Below the pieces are notes generated by a model, which saw only the letters and a list, made by a program, of their open reading frames with translations, ran no database searches and was not told the origin of the DNA. Shown here piece by piece: positions 1 to 8,220 of a stretch of DNA of 64,000 nt. Origin of the DNA: Streptomyces phaeofaciens (GTDB lineage Bacteria > Actinomycetota > Actinomycetes > Streptomycetales > Streptomycetaceae); contig NZ_BMSA01000010.1 in NCBI RefSeq assembly GCF_014648915.1, forward strand, positions 1-64,000, given 5' to 3'. Made by a program: the position numbers and the translations under genes. Positions within the stretch are counted from its first letter, which is position 1. The number at the start of each line of letters is the position of its first letter.

Positions 1-122
1 GTACGACGCAGGGAGTTGCCGAGCGTGTAGCCGAAGCCCGGCTCCAGCGGCTCGATCACGAACCGGGAGCGGAACTCGTCGACGACCTCTTCGGTCAACG
101 AGGGACGCTGAGCGATCAGCAT
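1..122 (-). CDS. rpoA: RNA polymerase alpha subunit, N-terminal fragment (cut by window edge)
   Basis: Only the first 40 codons are present; the gene runs off the left edge. The start is an ATG at 122 preceded by GAAGGA. The product begins MLIAQRPSLTEEVVDEF and continues with the EPLEPGFGYTLGNSLRR segment, which is typical of the alpha N-terminal dimerisation domain that nucleates assembly of the core polymerase. It follows rpsK with a 161-bp spacer, the usual S13-S11-alpha order (here without an intervening rpsD, as is usual in Streptomyces). Identification is secure although the gene is partial. Confidence 0.95.
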   Translation of the reverse strand, partial: MLIAQRPSLTEEVVDEFRSRFVIEPLEPGFGYTLGNSLRR

Positions 123-283
123 GTTGCGTTCCTTCAGTCAGGGGCACCCACTATTTGATGCCCTGAGTCACCGGGCGGTGGCCCGGTGGTGATACAGCAA
201 GGGTACGGGCGATACGGCCCTTTTACGGAGCCGTACCGCCCGGAAACCTCAGACCGACCGACGAGCGGCCGAGCGGCCGTGCG

Positions 284-688
284 TCAGACGCGGCGGCGCT
301 TCGGCGGACGGCAGCCGTTGTGCGGGGTCGGGGTGACGTCCTGGATGGAGCCGACCTCGAGGCCCGTGGCCTGCAGGGAACGGATGGCGGTCTCACGACC
401 GGCGCCCGGGCCCTTGACGAACACGTCGACCTTGCGCATGCCGTGCTCCTGAGCGCGGCGGGCAGCCGACTCGGCGGCCATCTGCGCGGCGAACGGCGTG
501 GACTTGCGGGAGCCCTTGAAGCCGACGTGGCCCGCGGAGGCCCAGGAGATCACGTTGCCGGCCGGGTCCGTGATGGACACGATCGTGTTGTTGAACGTGC
601 TCTTGATGTGCGCGTGGCCGTGCGCGACGTTCTTCTTTTCCTTGCGGCGCACCTTCTTGGCAGCGCCCTGACGACCCTTGGGGGGCAT
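284..688 (-). CDS. rpsK: 30S ribosomal protein S11 (uS11)
   Basis: 134 aa, full length for the family. uS11 lies on the platform of the small subunit and contacts 16S rRNA and the E-site mRNA path. The basic N-terminus (MPPKGRQGAAKKVRRKEKK), the central GFKGSRKSTPFAAQ segment, GPGAGRETAIRSLQ, and the C-terminal VTPTPHNGCRPPKRRRV are all diagnostic. An AGGAG ribosome-binding site lies just upstream of the ATG at 688. It follows rpsM after 70 bp and precedes rpoA, consistent with co-transcription in the alpha operon. Confidence 0.98.
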   Translation of the reverse strand: MPPKGRQGAAKKVRRKEKKNVAHGHAHIKSTFNNTIVSITDPAGNVISWASAGHVGFKGSRKSTPFAAQMAAESAARRAQEHGMRKVDVFVKGPGAGRETAIRSLQATGLEVGSIQDVTPTPHNGCRPPKRRRV

Positions 689-758
689 CTACAAACTCCT
701 ACGGGGAGGTGGTCGGTCCTACAGCGAAGACCGCTGATGAAGCGTTGTCCGCTGAGGA

Positions 759-1139
759 CTACTTCTTGCCCGGCTTCTTCTTGCCGGCGATGGCGCGACG
801 CGGGCCCTTGCGGGTACGAGCGTTCGTGCTGGTGCGCTGACCGCGGACGGGCAGACCACGACGGTGACGGAGACCCTGGTAGCAGCCGATCTCGACCTTG
901 CGGCGGATGTCGGCCTGGATCTCGCGACGGAGGTCACCCTCGGTCTTGATGTTGGCGTCCACGTACTCGCGGATCGCGACGAGCTGCTCCTCGGAGAGGT
1001 CGCGAACGCGGGTGTTCGGGTCGACGCCGGTCGCAGCCAGCGTCTCCTGCGAAAGGGTCCGGCCAATGCCGAACACGTAGGTGAGGGCGACCTCCACGCG
1101 CTTGTCGCGCGGGATGTCAACACCGGAAACGCGTGCCAT
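759..1139 (-). CDS. rpsM: 30S ribosomal protein S13 (uS13)
   Basis: 126 aa. uS13 sits in the head of the 30S subunit and contacts the P-site tRNA and the inter-subunit bridges. Diagnostic features are the start MARVSGVDIPRDKRVEVALTY, the helix-two-turn-helix region with GIGR, the RGLPVRGQRT motif and the lysine-rich tail GKKKPGKK that reaches the decoding site. An AGGAG precedes the ATG. The 200-bp spacer from rpmJ (1140-1340) is unusually long for the operon and contains an A6 run at 1247-1252 (a T6 run on the coding strand) next to GC-rich sequence, possibly a weak terminator plus an internal promoter; I could not define either. Confidence 0.98.
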   Translation of the reverse strand: MARVSGVDIPRDKRVEVALTYVFGIGRTLSQETLAATGVDPNTRVRDLSEEQLVAIREYVDANIKTEGDLRREIQADIRRKVEIGCYQGLRHRRGLPVRGQRTSTNARTRKGPRRAIAGKKKPGKK

Positions 1140-1340
1140 TCAATGGCTCCTGGTGATCTTCGGAGGTCTTCCGCAGAGCCTGCTCCCAGCCGCCGTACCA
1201 GGTACGAACTGGGTCTCCGGCCTCCGAACCGGGGGTGTCAGGCAAGAAAAAACCCCGCCTGGGCCCTGCGTATGAACATATTCAGCTCGCGTCGCGCGAA
1301 GTCTCTGCGATATCGATGCAGAGGGTGTGATCCGGTGCGA

Positions 1341-1454
1341 TCAGCCCTGGCGCTGCTTGTGGCGCGGGTTCTCGCAAATGATCATGACCCGACCGTGACG
1401 GCGGATCACCCTGCACTTGTCGCAGATCTTCTTGACGCTCGGCTTGACCTTCAT
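1341..1454 (-). CDS. rpmJ: 50S ribosomal protein L36 (bL36), zinc-binding form
   Basis: 37 aa starting at the ATG at 1454 (MKVKPSVKKICDKC). bL36 is the smallest large-subunit protein and stabilises 23S rRNA. Cys11, Cys14, Cys27 and His32 form the zinc knuckle, so this is the C+ variety; Streptomyces often carry an additional C- paralogue elsewhere that replaces it under zinc limitation. It sits between infA and rpsM, the standard position. It is too short to be found by most length cut-offs, but the match to the family is complete. Confidence 0.96.
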   Translation of the reverse strand: MKVKPSVKKICDKCRVIRRHGRVMIICENPRHKQRQG

Positions 1455-1526
1455 GGGATGTGAGGTTCTCCGGGTCAGTTGCCGGCAACCCCGCACGCGG
1501 AACAGCGCACGGAGCCGGGGCAAGAT

Positions 1527-1748
1527 CTACTTGTAGCGGTAGACGATCCGGCCACGCGTCAGGTCGTACGGAGACAACTCCACCACGACCCGGTCGTCAG
1601 GGAGGATACGGATGTAGTGCATCCGCATCTTGCCGCTGATGTGTGCCAGGACCTGGTGGCCGTTCTGGAGCTCGACCTTGAACATGGCGTTCGGAAGAGA
1701 CTCGACGACAGTGCCCTCGATCTCGATGGCACCTTGCTTCTTGGCCAC
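1527..1748 (-). CDS. infA: Translation initiation factor IF-1
   Basis: 73 aa, the typical length. IF-1 occupies the ribosomal A site during initiation. The single S1-like OB fold is recognisable in GAIEIEGTVVESLPNAMFKV, then HISGKMRMHYIRILPGD-type sequence (here ILPDDRVVVELSPYDL) and the C-terminal RGRIVYRYK. Located between map and rpmJ as in most bacteria. It is separated from map by 522 bp, and a TAGACT hexamer on the coding strand at 1846-1841 may be its own -10 element. Confidence 0.98.
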   Translation of the reverse strand: MAKKQGAIEIEGTVVESLPNAMFKVELQNGHQVLAHISGKMRMHYIRILPDDRVVVELSPYDLTRGRIVYRYK

Positions 1749-1840
1749 GCTTCGCCCTTCGAATCGACTACCTTGATCGACTCCCCCGCTTTCCCTTACG
1801 GGCGCATGCGGACATGCGGGTGCACGAGAGCCGACGAGTC

Positions 1841-1846
1841 AGTCTA
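1841..1846 (-). promoter_or_regulatory. Possible -10 element for infA
   Basis: On the minus strand the hexamer TAGACT lies 93 bases upstream of the infA start. TAGACT fits the Streptomyces vegetative -10 consensus (TAGRRT/TANNNT). The hexamers 17-18 bases further upstream (TCGTGT or TTCGTG) match the -35 consensus poorly, so this is suggestive only. The long spacer and the known tendency of infA to have its own promoter make it reasonable. Confidence 0.3.
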
Positions 1847-1971
1847 CGTCAGCGCATCCAGAAACACGAATCGAGAAGTCTGCCCCACCCAGCAGATCAT
1901 CATGCGCACGCCCATCCCGACAGCCCCGGCACAGACCTCCGGCCGACGGACCGGGGCGGACCCGTGCCCGT

Positions 1972-2000
1972 AGGCCGGCGGATCCGGGGCCGCCGTCACG
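1972..2000 (-). repeat. Third, 29-bp partial copy of the map 3'-terminal sequence
   Basis: The sequence from 1972 to 2000 nearly repeats the last ~30 bases of the map coding region (compare 2009-2038 and 2272-2301). It abuts the larger duplicate at 2008-2161. Together the three copies form a decreasing series downstream of map, as produced by repeated slippage or unequal recombination. Confidence 0.75.
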
Positions 2001-2007
2001 CGTCCGT

Positions 2008-2161
2008 CAGGCCGGCGGATCCGGAGCCGCCGTCACGCCGTGTTCGGCCAGCGTCGCGCGGCCGCAGTCCGGGGCCGTCAGGACCAGCGGACCCTCCTCC
2101 GTCAGCGCGACGGAGTGCTCCCAGTGCGAGGACCAGGTGCCGTCCGTCGTGATGACGGTCC
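2008..2161 (-). pseudogene. Duplicated 3' end of methionine aminopeptidase gene (fossil)
   Basis: 154 bp that align without gaps to 2271-2424, the 3' end of the intact map gene, with only about four substitutions. Read in the map frame it encodes about 50 C-terminal residues of the enzyme, including the DGTWSSHWEHSVALTEEGP segment with the last metal-ligand glutamate, and ends at an equivalent TGA at 2010-2008. There is no start codon, no RBS and no upstream catalytic part, so it cannot make a functional enzyme. It is either the remnant of a tandem map duplication or a recombination scar. Confidence 0.85.
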
Positions 2162-2270
2162 GGTCGACCGATCCTCCACGCCACTCTCGCGGGCTCGGCG
2201 CCGGGGGCGCCTCACGGGCTTCGAGTGGCTGCGCCGGCCTCCGGCCGACGGCTGGGAGCGGGCCCCACCG

Positions 2271-3107
2271 TCAGGCCAGCGGATCCGGGGCCGCCGTCAC
2301 GCCGTGTTCGGCCAGCTTCGCGCGGCCGCAGTCCGGGGCCGTCAGGACCAGCGGCCCCTCCTCCGTCAGCGCGACGGAGTGCTCCCAGTGCGAGGACCAG
2401 GTGCCGTCCGTCGTGATGACGGTCCAGTCGTCCTCCAGAACCTCCGTGCGCGGGGTGCCCAGGGAGACCATCGGCTCGATGGCCAGGCAGAAGCCCGGGA
2501 CCAGCTTGGGGCCCTTGCCGCGGCGGCGGTCGACGTAGTTCAGCAGGTGCGGGTCCATGTGCATCTCGGTGCCGATGCCGTGGCCGCCGTAGTCCTCGAT
2601 GATCCCGTACTTGCCGCCGCCCGGCTTCGGCTGGCGGCGGATGTACGTCTCGATGGCCCGGGAGACGTCCACCAGCCGGTTGCCCGGCTTCATGGCCGCG
2701 ATACCGGCCCACATCGACTCCTCGGTCACCCGGGACAGCTCCACCAGCTCCGGAGCGTGACCGGAGCCCACGAAGGCCGTGTAGGCCGCGTCCCCGTGCC
2801 AGCCGTCCACGATCGCGCCGCAGTCGATGGAGATGATGTCGCCGTCCTTGAGGACGACCTCGTCGGAGGGGATGCCGTGGACGACCACGTCGTTCACCGA
2901 GGTGCAGATGGTCGCGGGGAAGCCGCCGTACCCGAGGAAGTTCGACTTCGCGCCGTGCTCGGCGAGGACCTTGCGCGCGACCTCGTCCAGGTCCTTCGTG
3001 GTCGCCCCCGGCACTGCCGCTTCCCGCGTCGCCGCGTGGATGGCCGCGACGACCAGCCCCGCCGCACGCATCCTGGCGATCTGCTCGGGGCTCTTGATCT
3101 GCACCAT
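2271..3107 (-). CDS. map: Methionine aminopeptidase type I
   Basis: 278 aa from the ATG at 3107 (MVQIKSPEQIARMRAAG); upstream in-frame codons lack family similarity. The enzyme removes the initiator methionine from nascent proteins and needs two metal ions. Visible ligands are the two Asp of DCGAIVDGWHGDAA, the His of GHGIGTEMHMDP, and Glu in AIEPMVSLG and in SHWEHSVALTEEG. It has no N-terminal SH3-like extension. It follows adk in the order secY-adk-map-infA, which couples protein export, nucleotide supply and N-terminal processing to ribosome production. The last 154 bp are duplicated immediately downstream. Confidence 0.96.
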   Translation of the reverse strand: MVQIKSPEQIARMRAAGLVVAAIHAATREAAVPGATTKDLDEVARKVLAEHGAKSNFLGYGGFPATICTSVNDVVVHGIPSDEVVLKDGDIISIDCGAIVDGWHGDAAYTAFVGSGHAPELVELSRVTEESMWAGIAAMKPGNRLVDVSRAIETYIRRQPKPGGGKYGIIEDYGGHGIGTEMHMDPHLLNYVDRRRGKGPKLVPGFCLAIEPMVSLGTPRTEVLEDDWTVITTDGTWSSHWEHSVALTEEGPLVLTAPDCGRAKLAEHGVTAAPDPLA

Positions 3108-3222
3108 GGGGGGCCTGCGCTCTCCGTCACTCAGGTCGATGGGTACTCGAGGGTTACTACTACGTACACAACAGTACGGCCGTGGGGTCCCGGGGGACTC
3201 CACGGCCGTACAGGGACGACGG

Positions 3223-3885
3223 CTACTGGTCGTCGCCCTCACGCTTCAACGCGGCCAGCGCACGGCCGGTGACCTCTTCCACGGGACCCATGGAATCGAT
3301 CGTCACCACCAGGCCCTGGGCCTTGTAGTAGTCGATGATCGGCTCGGTCTGCGTGTGGTAGACCTCGAGCCGGGTCCGCACGGTCTCCTCGGAGTCGTCG
3401 TCCCGCTGGTACAGCTCGCCGCCGCAGACGTCACAGACGCCTTCGCGGGCCGGCTTCTTGTACGTCACGTGGAAGACGTGGGACGAGTCGTTGCGGCAGA
3501 TGCGCCGGCCGGCGATCCGCTTGACGACCTCCTCCTCGGGGGCCTCCAGGTCGAGCACCGCGTCCAGCTTGATGGCCTCGGTGGTGAGCAGCTCGTCCAG
3601 CGCCTCCGCCTGCGAGACATTGCGCGGGAAGCCGTCCAGCAGGAAGCCGCGCTCGGCGTCCGGCTGCTCCATGCGGTCCTTGGCCATGGCGATGGTGACC
3701 TCGTCCGGCACCAGCTCGCCCTTGTCCATGTAGGACTTCGCGAGTTTCCCGAGCTCGGTCTGCTGGCTGATGTTGGCGCGGAACAGGTCGCCCGTGGAGA
3801 TGTGCGGCACGCTCAGTGTCTCGGCCAGGCGAGTGGCCTGCGTTCCCTTTCCGGCACCCGGCGGCCCGACGAGGACGATTCGCAT
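3223..3885 (-). CDS. adk: Adenylate kinase
   Basis: 220 aa. It catalyses ATP + AMP = 2 ADP. The P-loop GPPGAGKGT is at residues 7-15, the AMP-binding region contains STGDLFRANI and GFPRN, and the long LID domain (about residues 125-165) carries Cys in GRRICRN and CDVCGG, indicating a metal-stabilised LID of the Gram-positive type with a His/Asp-containing variation. The ATG overlaps the secY stop codon by one base (TGATG at 3887-3883), so the two genes are translationally coupled. Confidence 0.97.
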   Translation of the reverse strand: MRIVLVGPPGAGKGTQATRLAETLSVPHISTGDLFRANISQQTELGKLAKSYMDKGELVPDEVTIAMAKDRMEQPDAERGFLLDGFPRNVSQAEALDELLTTEAIKLDAVLDLEAPEEEVVKRIAGRRICRNDSSHVFHVTYKKPAREGVCDVCGGELYQRDDDSEETVRTRLEVYHTQTEPIIDYYKAQGLVVTIDSMGPVEEVTGRALAALKREGDDQ

Positions 3886-5198
3886 CAGCGGAGGAACCCT
3901 TCGTAATTACGCTGCTGGAGCTGGCTCTCGATCTGCTTCACCGTCTCCAGGCCGACACCCACGATGATCAGGATGCTCGTCCCGCCGAAGGGGAAGTTCT
4001 GGTTTGCCCCGAAACCAACCAACGCCATCGTCGGCACAAGAGCGATCAGACCCAAGTACAGCGAACCCGGCCAGGTGATCCGGTTGAGCACGTACGACAG
4101 GTACTCAGCGGTCGGTCGGCCAGCCCGGATGCCCGGGATGAAGCCACCATACTTCTTCATGTTGTCGGCGACTTCCTCGGGGTTGAAGGAAATGGCCACG
4201 TAGAAGAAGGCGAAGAAGACGATCAGCAGGAAGTACAGGGTGATGTAGACGGGGTGATTGCCCTTGGTCAGCGTCTGCTCGATCCAGGTCTTCCAGCCGG
4301 AGGTCCCGCTGGAGAACTGGGCGACAAGAGCCGGGATGTAGAGCAGCGACGAGGCGAAGATGACCGGGATCACACCGGCCTGGTTCACCTTGAGCGGGAT
4401 GTACGTCGAGGTACCGCCGTAGGACCGGCGGCCGATCATGCGCTTCGCGTACTGCACCGGGATCCGGCGCTGGGCCTGCTCGACGAAGACCACCAGGGCG
4501 ACCATGACCAGGCCGACCAGGATGACCGTGCCGAACTCGATCCAGCCGTCCGCCAGGGTGCCCTGCTTCTTGATGGCCCACAGCGCCGACGGGAACGTGG
4601 CGGCGATCGAGATGAACATCAGGATCGACATGCCGTTGCCGATGCCGCGGTCGGTGATCAGCTCACCGAGCCACATGACCATGGCCGTACCGGCGGTCAT
4701 GGTGACGACCATGACGATGGTGGTGAAGATCGCACGGTCCGGGACGATGCTCGAGGCGACCGTGCAACCGGAGAACAGGGCGCCGCTGCGGGCGGTCGCC
4801 ACGAGGCCGGTGCCCTGGAGGATGGCGAGCGCCACGGTGAGATAACGGGTGTACTGCGTGATCTTCGCGGTGCCGGCCTGGCCCTCCTTCTTCAGGGCTT
4901 CCAGGCGTGGAATGACCACGGTCAGCAGCTGAAGGATGATGCTCGCCGTGATGTACGGCATGATCCCGAGCGCAAAGATGGTGATCTGCAGCAGCGCGCC
5001 GCCACTGAACATGTTCACCAGACCGAAGAGGCCCTGGTTGCCGGACGCCTCGTCCACGCACCGCTGGACGGACGTGTAGTCGACACCGGGGATCGGGATG
5101 TGCGTACCGACCCGGTAGACCACGATGATGGCGAGCGTGAAGAGCAGCTTCTTGCGCAGGTCGGGCGTCTTGAACGCCCGGGCGAACGCGGTGAGCAC
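3885..5198 (-). CDS. secY: Protein translocase subunit SecY
   Basis: 437 aa integral membrane protein with ten predicted transmembrane segments, the pore of the Sec translocon together with SecE (encoded here at 58160-58447) and SecG. It begins MLTAFARAFKTPDLRKKLLFT; typical segments are the plug region GLFGLVNMFSGGALLQITIFALGI-like stretch, the cytosolic loop ALKKEGQAG and the C-terminal IRAGRPTAEYLSYVLNRIT. A strong hairpin at 5375-5410 separates it from rplO, so its level may be set by attenuation relative to the ribosomal genes. Confidence 0.98.
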   Translation of the reverse strand: MLTAFARAFKTPDLRKKLLFTLAIIVVYRVGTHIPIPGVDYTSVQRCVDEASGNQGLFGLVNMFSGGALLQITIFALGIMPYITASIILQLLTVVIPRLEALKKEGQAGTAKITQYTRYLTVALAILQGTGLVATARSGALFSGCTVASSIVPDRAIFTTIVMVVTMTAGTAMVMWLGELITDRGIGNGMSILMFISIAATFPSALWAIKKQGTLADGWIEFGTVILVGLVMVALVVFVEQAQRRIPVQYAKRMIGRRSYGGTSTYIPLKVNQAGVIPVIFASSLLYIPALVAQFSSGTSGWKTWIEQTLTKGNHPVYITLYFLLIVFFAFFYVAISFNPEEVADNMKKYGGFIPGIRAGRPTAEYLSYVLNRITWPGSLYLGLIALVPTMALVGFGANQNFPFGGTSILIIVGVGLETVKQIESQLQQRNYEGFLR

Positions 5199-5374
5199 GG
5201 TGCCTCCTGCGACCCCCGCGCATCTGCGTCAAGGGTGACGGTCTTGAAGGTCCAATAGGAACAACGACATGAGTAACGGCCGACTGCCGCTCAAGGTGCC
5301 CGCTTGAGGGAACCTTGTGAAAAGTGGGCAGTGCAGGTCACCTTACCGGCGACACGCCTTCCCTAGGAACGACC

Positions 5375-5410
5375 AACCGGGGATACCCCATTTGTGGGGT
5401 ATCCCCGGTC
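5375..5410 (-). terminator. Hairpin in the rplO-secY spacer (attenuator-like)
   Basis: A perfect 14-bp inverted repeat (5377-5390 with 5395-5408) closes a TTTG/CAAA tetraloop. It lies between the rplO stop and the secY start within the 246-bp spacer. There is no T run after it on the coding strand, but Streptomyces terminators often lack one. Its position inside the operon suggests partial termination or mRNA processing that lowers secY-adk expression relative to the ribosomal proteins. Confidence 0.6.
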
Positions 5411-5444
5411 GGGATCGTTCAAGTCATCGAGACGCCTGTTGTGT

Positions 5445-5900
5445 TCAGACGAGCTCGGTGACGGTACCGCCGGCGGCGGTGATCTTCTCCTTGGCGGAGC
5501 CGGAGACGGCGTCGACCGTCACCTGAAGCGCCACGGTGATCTCGCCCTGGCCGAGCACCTTGACGAGGCTGTTCTTGCGAACGGCACCCTTGGCGACGAG
5601 ACCCTCGACGGTGACCTCGCCACCCTCCGGGTACAGCGCGGCCAGCTTGTCGAGGTTCACGACCTGGAACTCGATCTTGAACGGGTTCTTGAAGCCCTTC
5701 AGCTTCGGAAGACGCATGTGGAGGGGCATCTGGCCACCCTCGAAGCGCTCCGGAACCTGGTAGCGGGCCTTCGTGCCCTTGGTACCACGACCGGCCGTCT
5801 TACCCTTCGACGCCTCACCACGACCGACACGGGTCTTGGCGGTCTTGGCGCCCGGGGCGGGACGGAGGTTGTGGATCTTGAGCGGGTTGTTCTCCGCCAT
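5445..5900 (-). CDS. rplO: 50S ribosomal protein L15 (uL15)
   Basis: 151 aa, full length. uL15 is a late-assembly 23S rRNA-binding protein. The start MAENNPLKIHNLRPAPGAK, the glycine-rich basic extension GRGEASKGKTAGRGTKG and the segment MPLHMRLPKLKGFKNPF are typical. It follows rpmD immediately (2 bp between stop and start) and is the last ribosomal gene before secY in the spc operon. Confidence 0.98.
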   Translation of the reverse strand: MAENNPLKIHNLRPAPGAKTAKTRVGRGEASKGKTAGRGTKGTKARYQVPERFEGGQMPLHMRLPKLKGFKNPFKIEFQVVNLDKLAALYPEGGEVTVEGLVAKGAVRKNSLVKVLGQGEITVALQVTVDAVSGSAKEKITAAGGTVTELV

Positions 5901-5902
5901 GA

Positions 5903-6085
5903 TCAGTCGACCTCCTCGACCGTCACGAGGTGGCGGACGGTGTGCACCATGCCGCGGAACTCGGGACGATCTTCCTTGACGACCACGTCGTTCAGGCGCT
6001 TGAGCCCGAGCGAACGAAGGGTCTCACGGTGGTTCTGCTTGCTGCCGATGTACGACTTCGTCTGCGTGATCTTGAGGCGGGCCAT
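5903..6085 (-). CDS. rpmD: 50S ribosomal protein L30 (uL30)
   Basis: 60 aa from the ATG at 6085 (MARLKITQTKSYIGSKQNHR). This small single-domain protein binds 23S rRNA. The segment ETLRSLGLKRLNDVVV is the family signature. The ATG overlaps the rpsE stop (TAATG), so the two are translationally coupled; a longer in-frame extension upstream lies inside rpsE in another frame and is not real. Confidence 0.97.
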   Translation of the reverse strand: MARLKITQTKSYIGSKQNHRETLRSLGLKRLNDVVVKEDRPEFRGMVHTVRHLVTVEEVD

Positions 6086-6690
6086 TACGCACCAGCCCCG
6101 GCACGCGCACGAAGCAGAGCCGCGGGAGCGACGTCCTCGAGGGGCAGACCACGGCGAGCCGCGATCTCCTCGGGACGCTGCAGGCCCTTGAGGGCCTCCA
6201 CGGTCGCGTGCACGATGTTGATCGCGTTCGACGAACCGAGCGACTTCGACAGGATGTCGTGAACGCCGGCGCACTCGAGCACGGCACGCACCGGGCCACC
6301 GGCGATGACGCCGGTACCGGGGGAAGCAGGCTTGAGCAGGACGACGCCCGCGGCCTTCTCGCCCGTGATCGGGTGCGGGATGGTGCCCTGGATACGGGGA
6401 ACCTTGAAGAAGTGCTTCTTGGCCTCCTCCACACCCTTGGCGATGGCGGCCGGCACCTCCTTGGCCTTGCCGTAACCGACACCCACGGTGCCGTCACCGT
6501 CGCCCACCACGACCAGCGCGGTGAAGCTGAAGCGACGACCACCCTTCACAACCTTGGCGACACGGTTGATCGCGACGACGCGCTCAACGTACGCGGTCTT
6601 CTCGGCGGCAGCAGCGCCGCCGTCACGGCCCTTCCGGTCCCGCCGCTCGCCGCCACCGGCACCGCTTCCGCGGCGCTGGGGTCCAGCCAT
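6085..6690 (-). CDS. rpsE: 30S ribosomal protein S5 (uS5)
   Basis: 201 aa. uS5 contacts the mRNA entry channel and affects decoding accuracy. It has a Streptomyces-type Gly/Arg-rich N-terminal extension (residues 1-30), then the double-stranded-RNA-binding fold with VVAINRVAKVVKGGRRFSF, the conserved GVGYGKAKEVPAAI, and the C-terminal domain with HPITGEKAAGVVLLKPAS. It lies between rplR and rpmD. Known spectinomycin-resistance positions fall in the loop near VVKGGRRFS, which is wild type here. Confidence 0.98.
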   Translation of the reverse strand: MAGPQRRGSGAGGGERRDRKGRDGGAAAAEKTAYVERVVAINRVAKVVKGGRRFSFTALVVVGDGDGTVGVGYGKAKEVPAAIAKGVEEAKKHFFKVPRIQGTIPHPITGEKAAGVVLLKPASPGTGVIAGGPVRAVLECAGVHDILSKSLGSSNAINIVHATVEALKGLQRPEEIAARRGLPLEDVAPAALLRARAGAGA

Positions 6691-6754
6691 TGGATTACCT
6701 CTCTCTTTTTCCGCTAGCTACGCAGCGACCTAGGTCGCTAGCGCGACGGGCGAC

Positions 6755-7138
6755 TCAGAACTTGAGTCCGGCCTCGCGGGCGGCATCCGCCAGGGCGGCG
6801 ATGCGCCCGGCGTACTGGTTACCACCACGGTCGAACACGACAGCCTCGACACCGGCGGCCTTGGCGCGCTCGGCGACCAGGGCACCGACCGACTTGGCCT
6901 GCGCGGACTTGTCGCCCTCGCCGCCGCGGATCGTCGTGTCCAGGGTCGACGCCGACGCCAGGGTGTGACCCTTGATGTCGTCGATGACCTGGGCCACGAT
7001 GTGGCGGTTCGAGCGCGTCACGACGAGACGCGGACGCTCAGCCGTACCCGAGATGTGCTTACGGATCCGGATGTGGCGACGCTTGATCGCGGCACGCTTG
7101 TAAGCGTCGCCCTTGAGGATCTTCTGTCCGTATGCCAT
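6755..7138 (-). CDS. rplR: 50S ribosomal protein L18 (uL18)
   Basis: 127 aa. uL18 binds 5S rRNA with uL5 and bL25. It starts MAYGQKILKGDAYKRAAIKRR; RLVVTRSNRHIVAQVIDD and the C-terminal FDRGGNQYAGRIAALADAARE are family signatures. It follows rplF by 3 bp and precedes rpsE by 64 bp. Confidence 0.98.
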   Translation of the reverse strand: MAYGQKILKGDAYKRAAIKRRHIRIRKHISGTAERPRLVVTRSNRHIVAQVIDDIKGHTLASASTLDTTIRGGEGDKSAQAKSVGALVAERAKAAGVEAVVFDRGGNQYAGRIAALADAAREAGLKF

Positions 7139-7141
7139 GGC

Positions 7142-7681
7142 TTACTTACCCGCCTTTCCGACCTTGCGGCGGATGACTTCGCCCTCGTACTTGACGCCCT
7201 TGGCCTTGTACGGGTCGGGCTTGCGCAGCTTGCGGATGTTGGCCGCAACCTCGCCGACCTTCTGCTTGTCGATGCCCTCGACCGAGAACCGGGTGGGGTT
7301 CTCGACCTTGAAGGAGATTCCCTCGGGGGCCTCGACGGTGATCGGGTGGCTGTAACCGAGCGCGAACTCAAGGTTCGAGCCCTTCGCGGTCACGCGGTAA
7401 CCGACACCACTGATCTCGAGCTTCTTCACGTAACCCTGGGTCACGCCGGTGATCATGTTCGCCACCAGCGTGCGGGACAGGCCGTGCAGGGCCTTGCTCT
7501 GACGCTCGTCGTTGGGGCGGGTGACGTTCAGAACGCCGTCCTCACCCTTGGCGATCTCGATCGGCGCAACGACGGTGTGGGTCAGCGAGCCCTTGGGACC
7601 CTTGACCGAAACCGTCTGGCCGTCGATGGTGACGTCCACGCCGGCGGGAACCGTGATAGGGAGCTTGCCAATACGCGACAT
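7142..7681 (-). CDS. rplF: 50S ribosomal protein L6 (uL6)
   Basis: 179 aa. uL6 has two repeated RNA-binding domains and lies near the factor-binding site of the large subunit. It begins MSRIGKLPITVPAGVDVTI; the second domain carries GYSHPITVEAPEGI and the C-terminal signature DPYKAKGVKYEGEVIRRK. It sits between rpsH and rplR. Confidence 0.98.
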   Translation of the reverse strand: MSRIGKLPITVPAGVDVTIDGQTVSVKGPKGSLTHTVVAPIEIAKGEDGVLNVTRPNDERQSKALHGLSRTLVANMITGVTQGYVKKLEISGVGYRVTAKGSNLEFALGYSHPITVEAPEGISFKVENPTRFSVEGIDKQKVGEVAANIRKLRKPDPYKAKGVKYEGEVIRRKVGKAGK

Positions 7682-7702
7682 AGCTGTTTCCGTTCCCTTC
7701 CG

Positions 7703-8101
7703 CTACCAGACGTAGGCGAGGACTTCTCCGCCTACGCCCTTCTTGCCGGCCTGCTTGTCGGTGAGGAGACCGTGCGACGTGGAGATGATCGCCACGCCGA
7801 GGCCACCGAGCACCTTGGGCAGGGAGGTGGACTTCGCGTAAACCCGGAGACCGGGCTTGGAGATCCGCTTGATGCCCGCGATGGAGCGCTCACGGTTCGG
7901 GCCGAACTTGAGCTCGAGGGTGAGGTTCTTGCCGACCTCGGCGTCCTCGACCTTCCAGCCCGTGATGAAGCCCTCCTGCTGGAGGATCTCCGCGATGTGC
8001 GACTTGATCTTGGACGCCGGCATCGTCACGGAATCGTGGTACGCCGAGTTCGCGTTCCGCAGACGCGTCAGCATGTCTGCGATCGGATCAGTCATGGTCA
8101 T
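7703..8101 (-). CDS. rpsH: 30S ribosomal protein S8 (uS8)
   Basis: 132 aa from the ATG at 8101 (MTMTDPIADMLTRLRNAN); an ATG two codons later (8095) is an alternative. uS8 is a primary 16S rRNA binder. RISKPGLRVYA and the C-terminal GVGGEVLAYVW are the family signatures. In E. coli uS8 is the translational repressor of the spc operon; whether that holds here is not visible. The 214-bp spacer upstream from rpsN holds an inverted repeat at 8221-8267. Confidence 0.98.
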   Translation of the reverse strand: MTMTDPIADMLTRLRNANSAYHDSVTMPASKIKSHIAEILQQEGFITGWKVEDAEVGKNLTLELKFGPNRERSIAGIKRISKPGLRVYAKSTSLPKVLGGLGVAIISTSHGLLTDKQAGKKGVGGEVLAYVW

Positions 8102-8220
8102 GAATTGGCCTGTGGCCTCTCTCGCCGGGGTTTCCTGGTGCGCCATCCCTCTCCCCGATCCGAGACGGGGCGGGTGCGGCGCGGTGGACCTACGGCGTAG
8201 TAAGTCGTACGGGCGACCAT

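Noticed and set aside
1247..1252. Intrinsic terminator at the T6 run between rpmJ and rpsM
   Set aside because: A T run is present on the coding strand, but I found no convincing stem directly before it.
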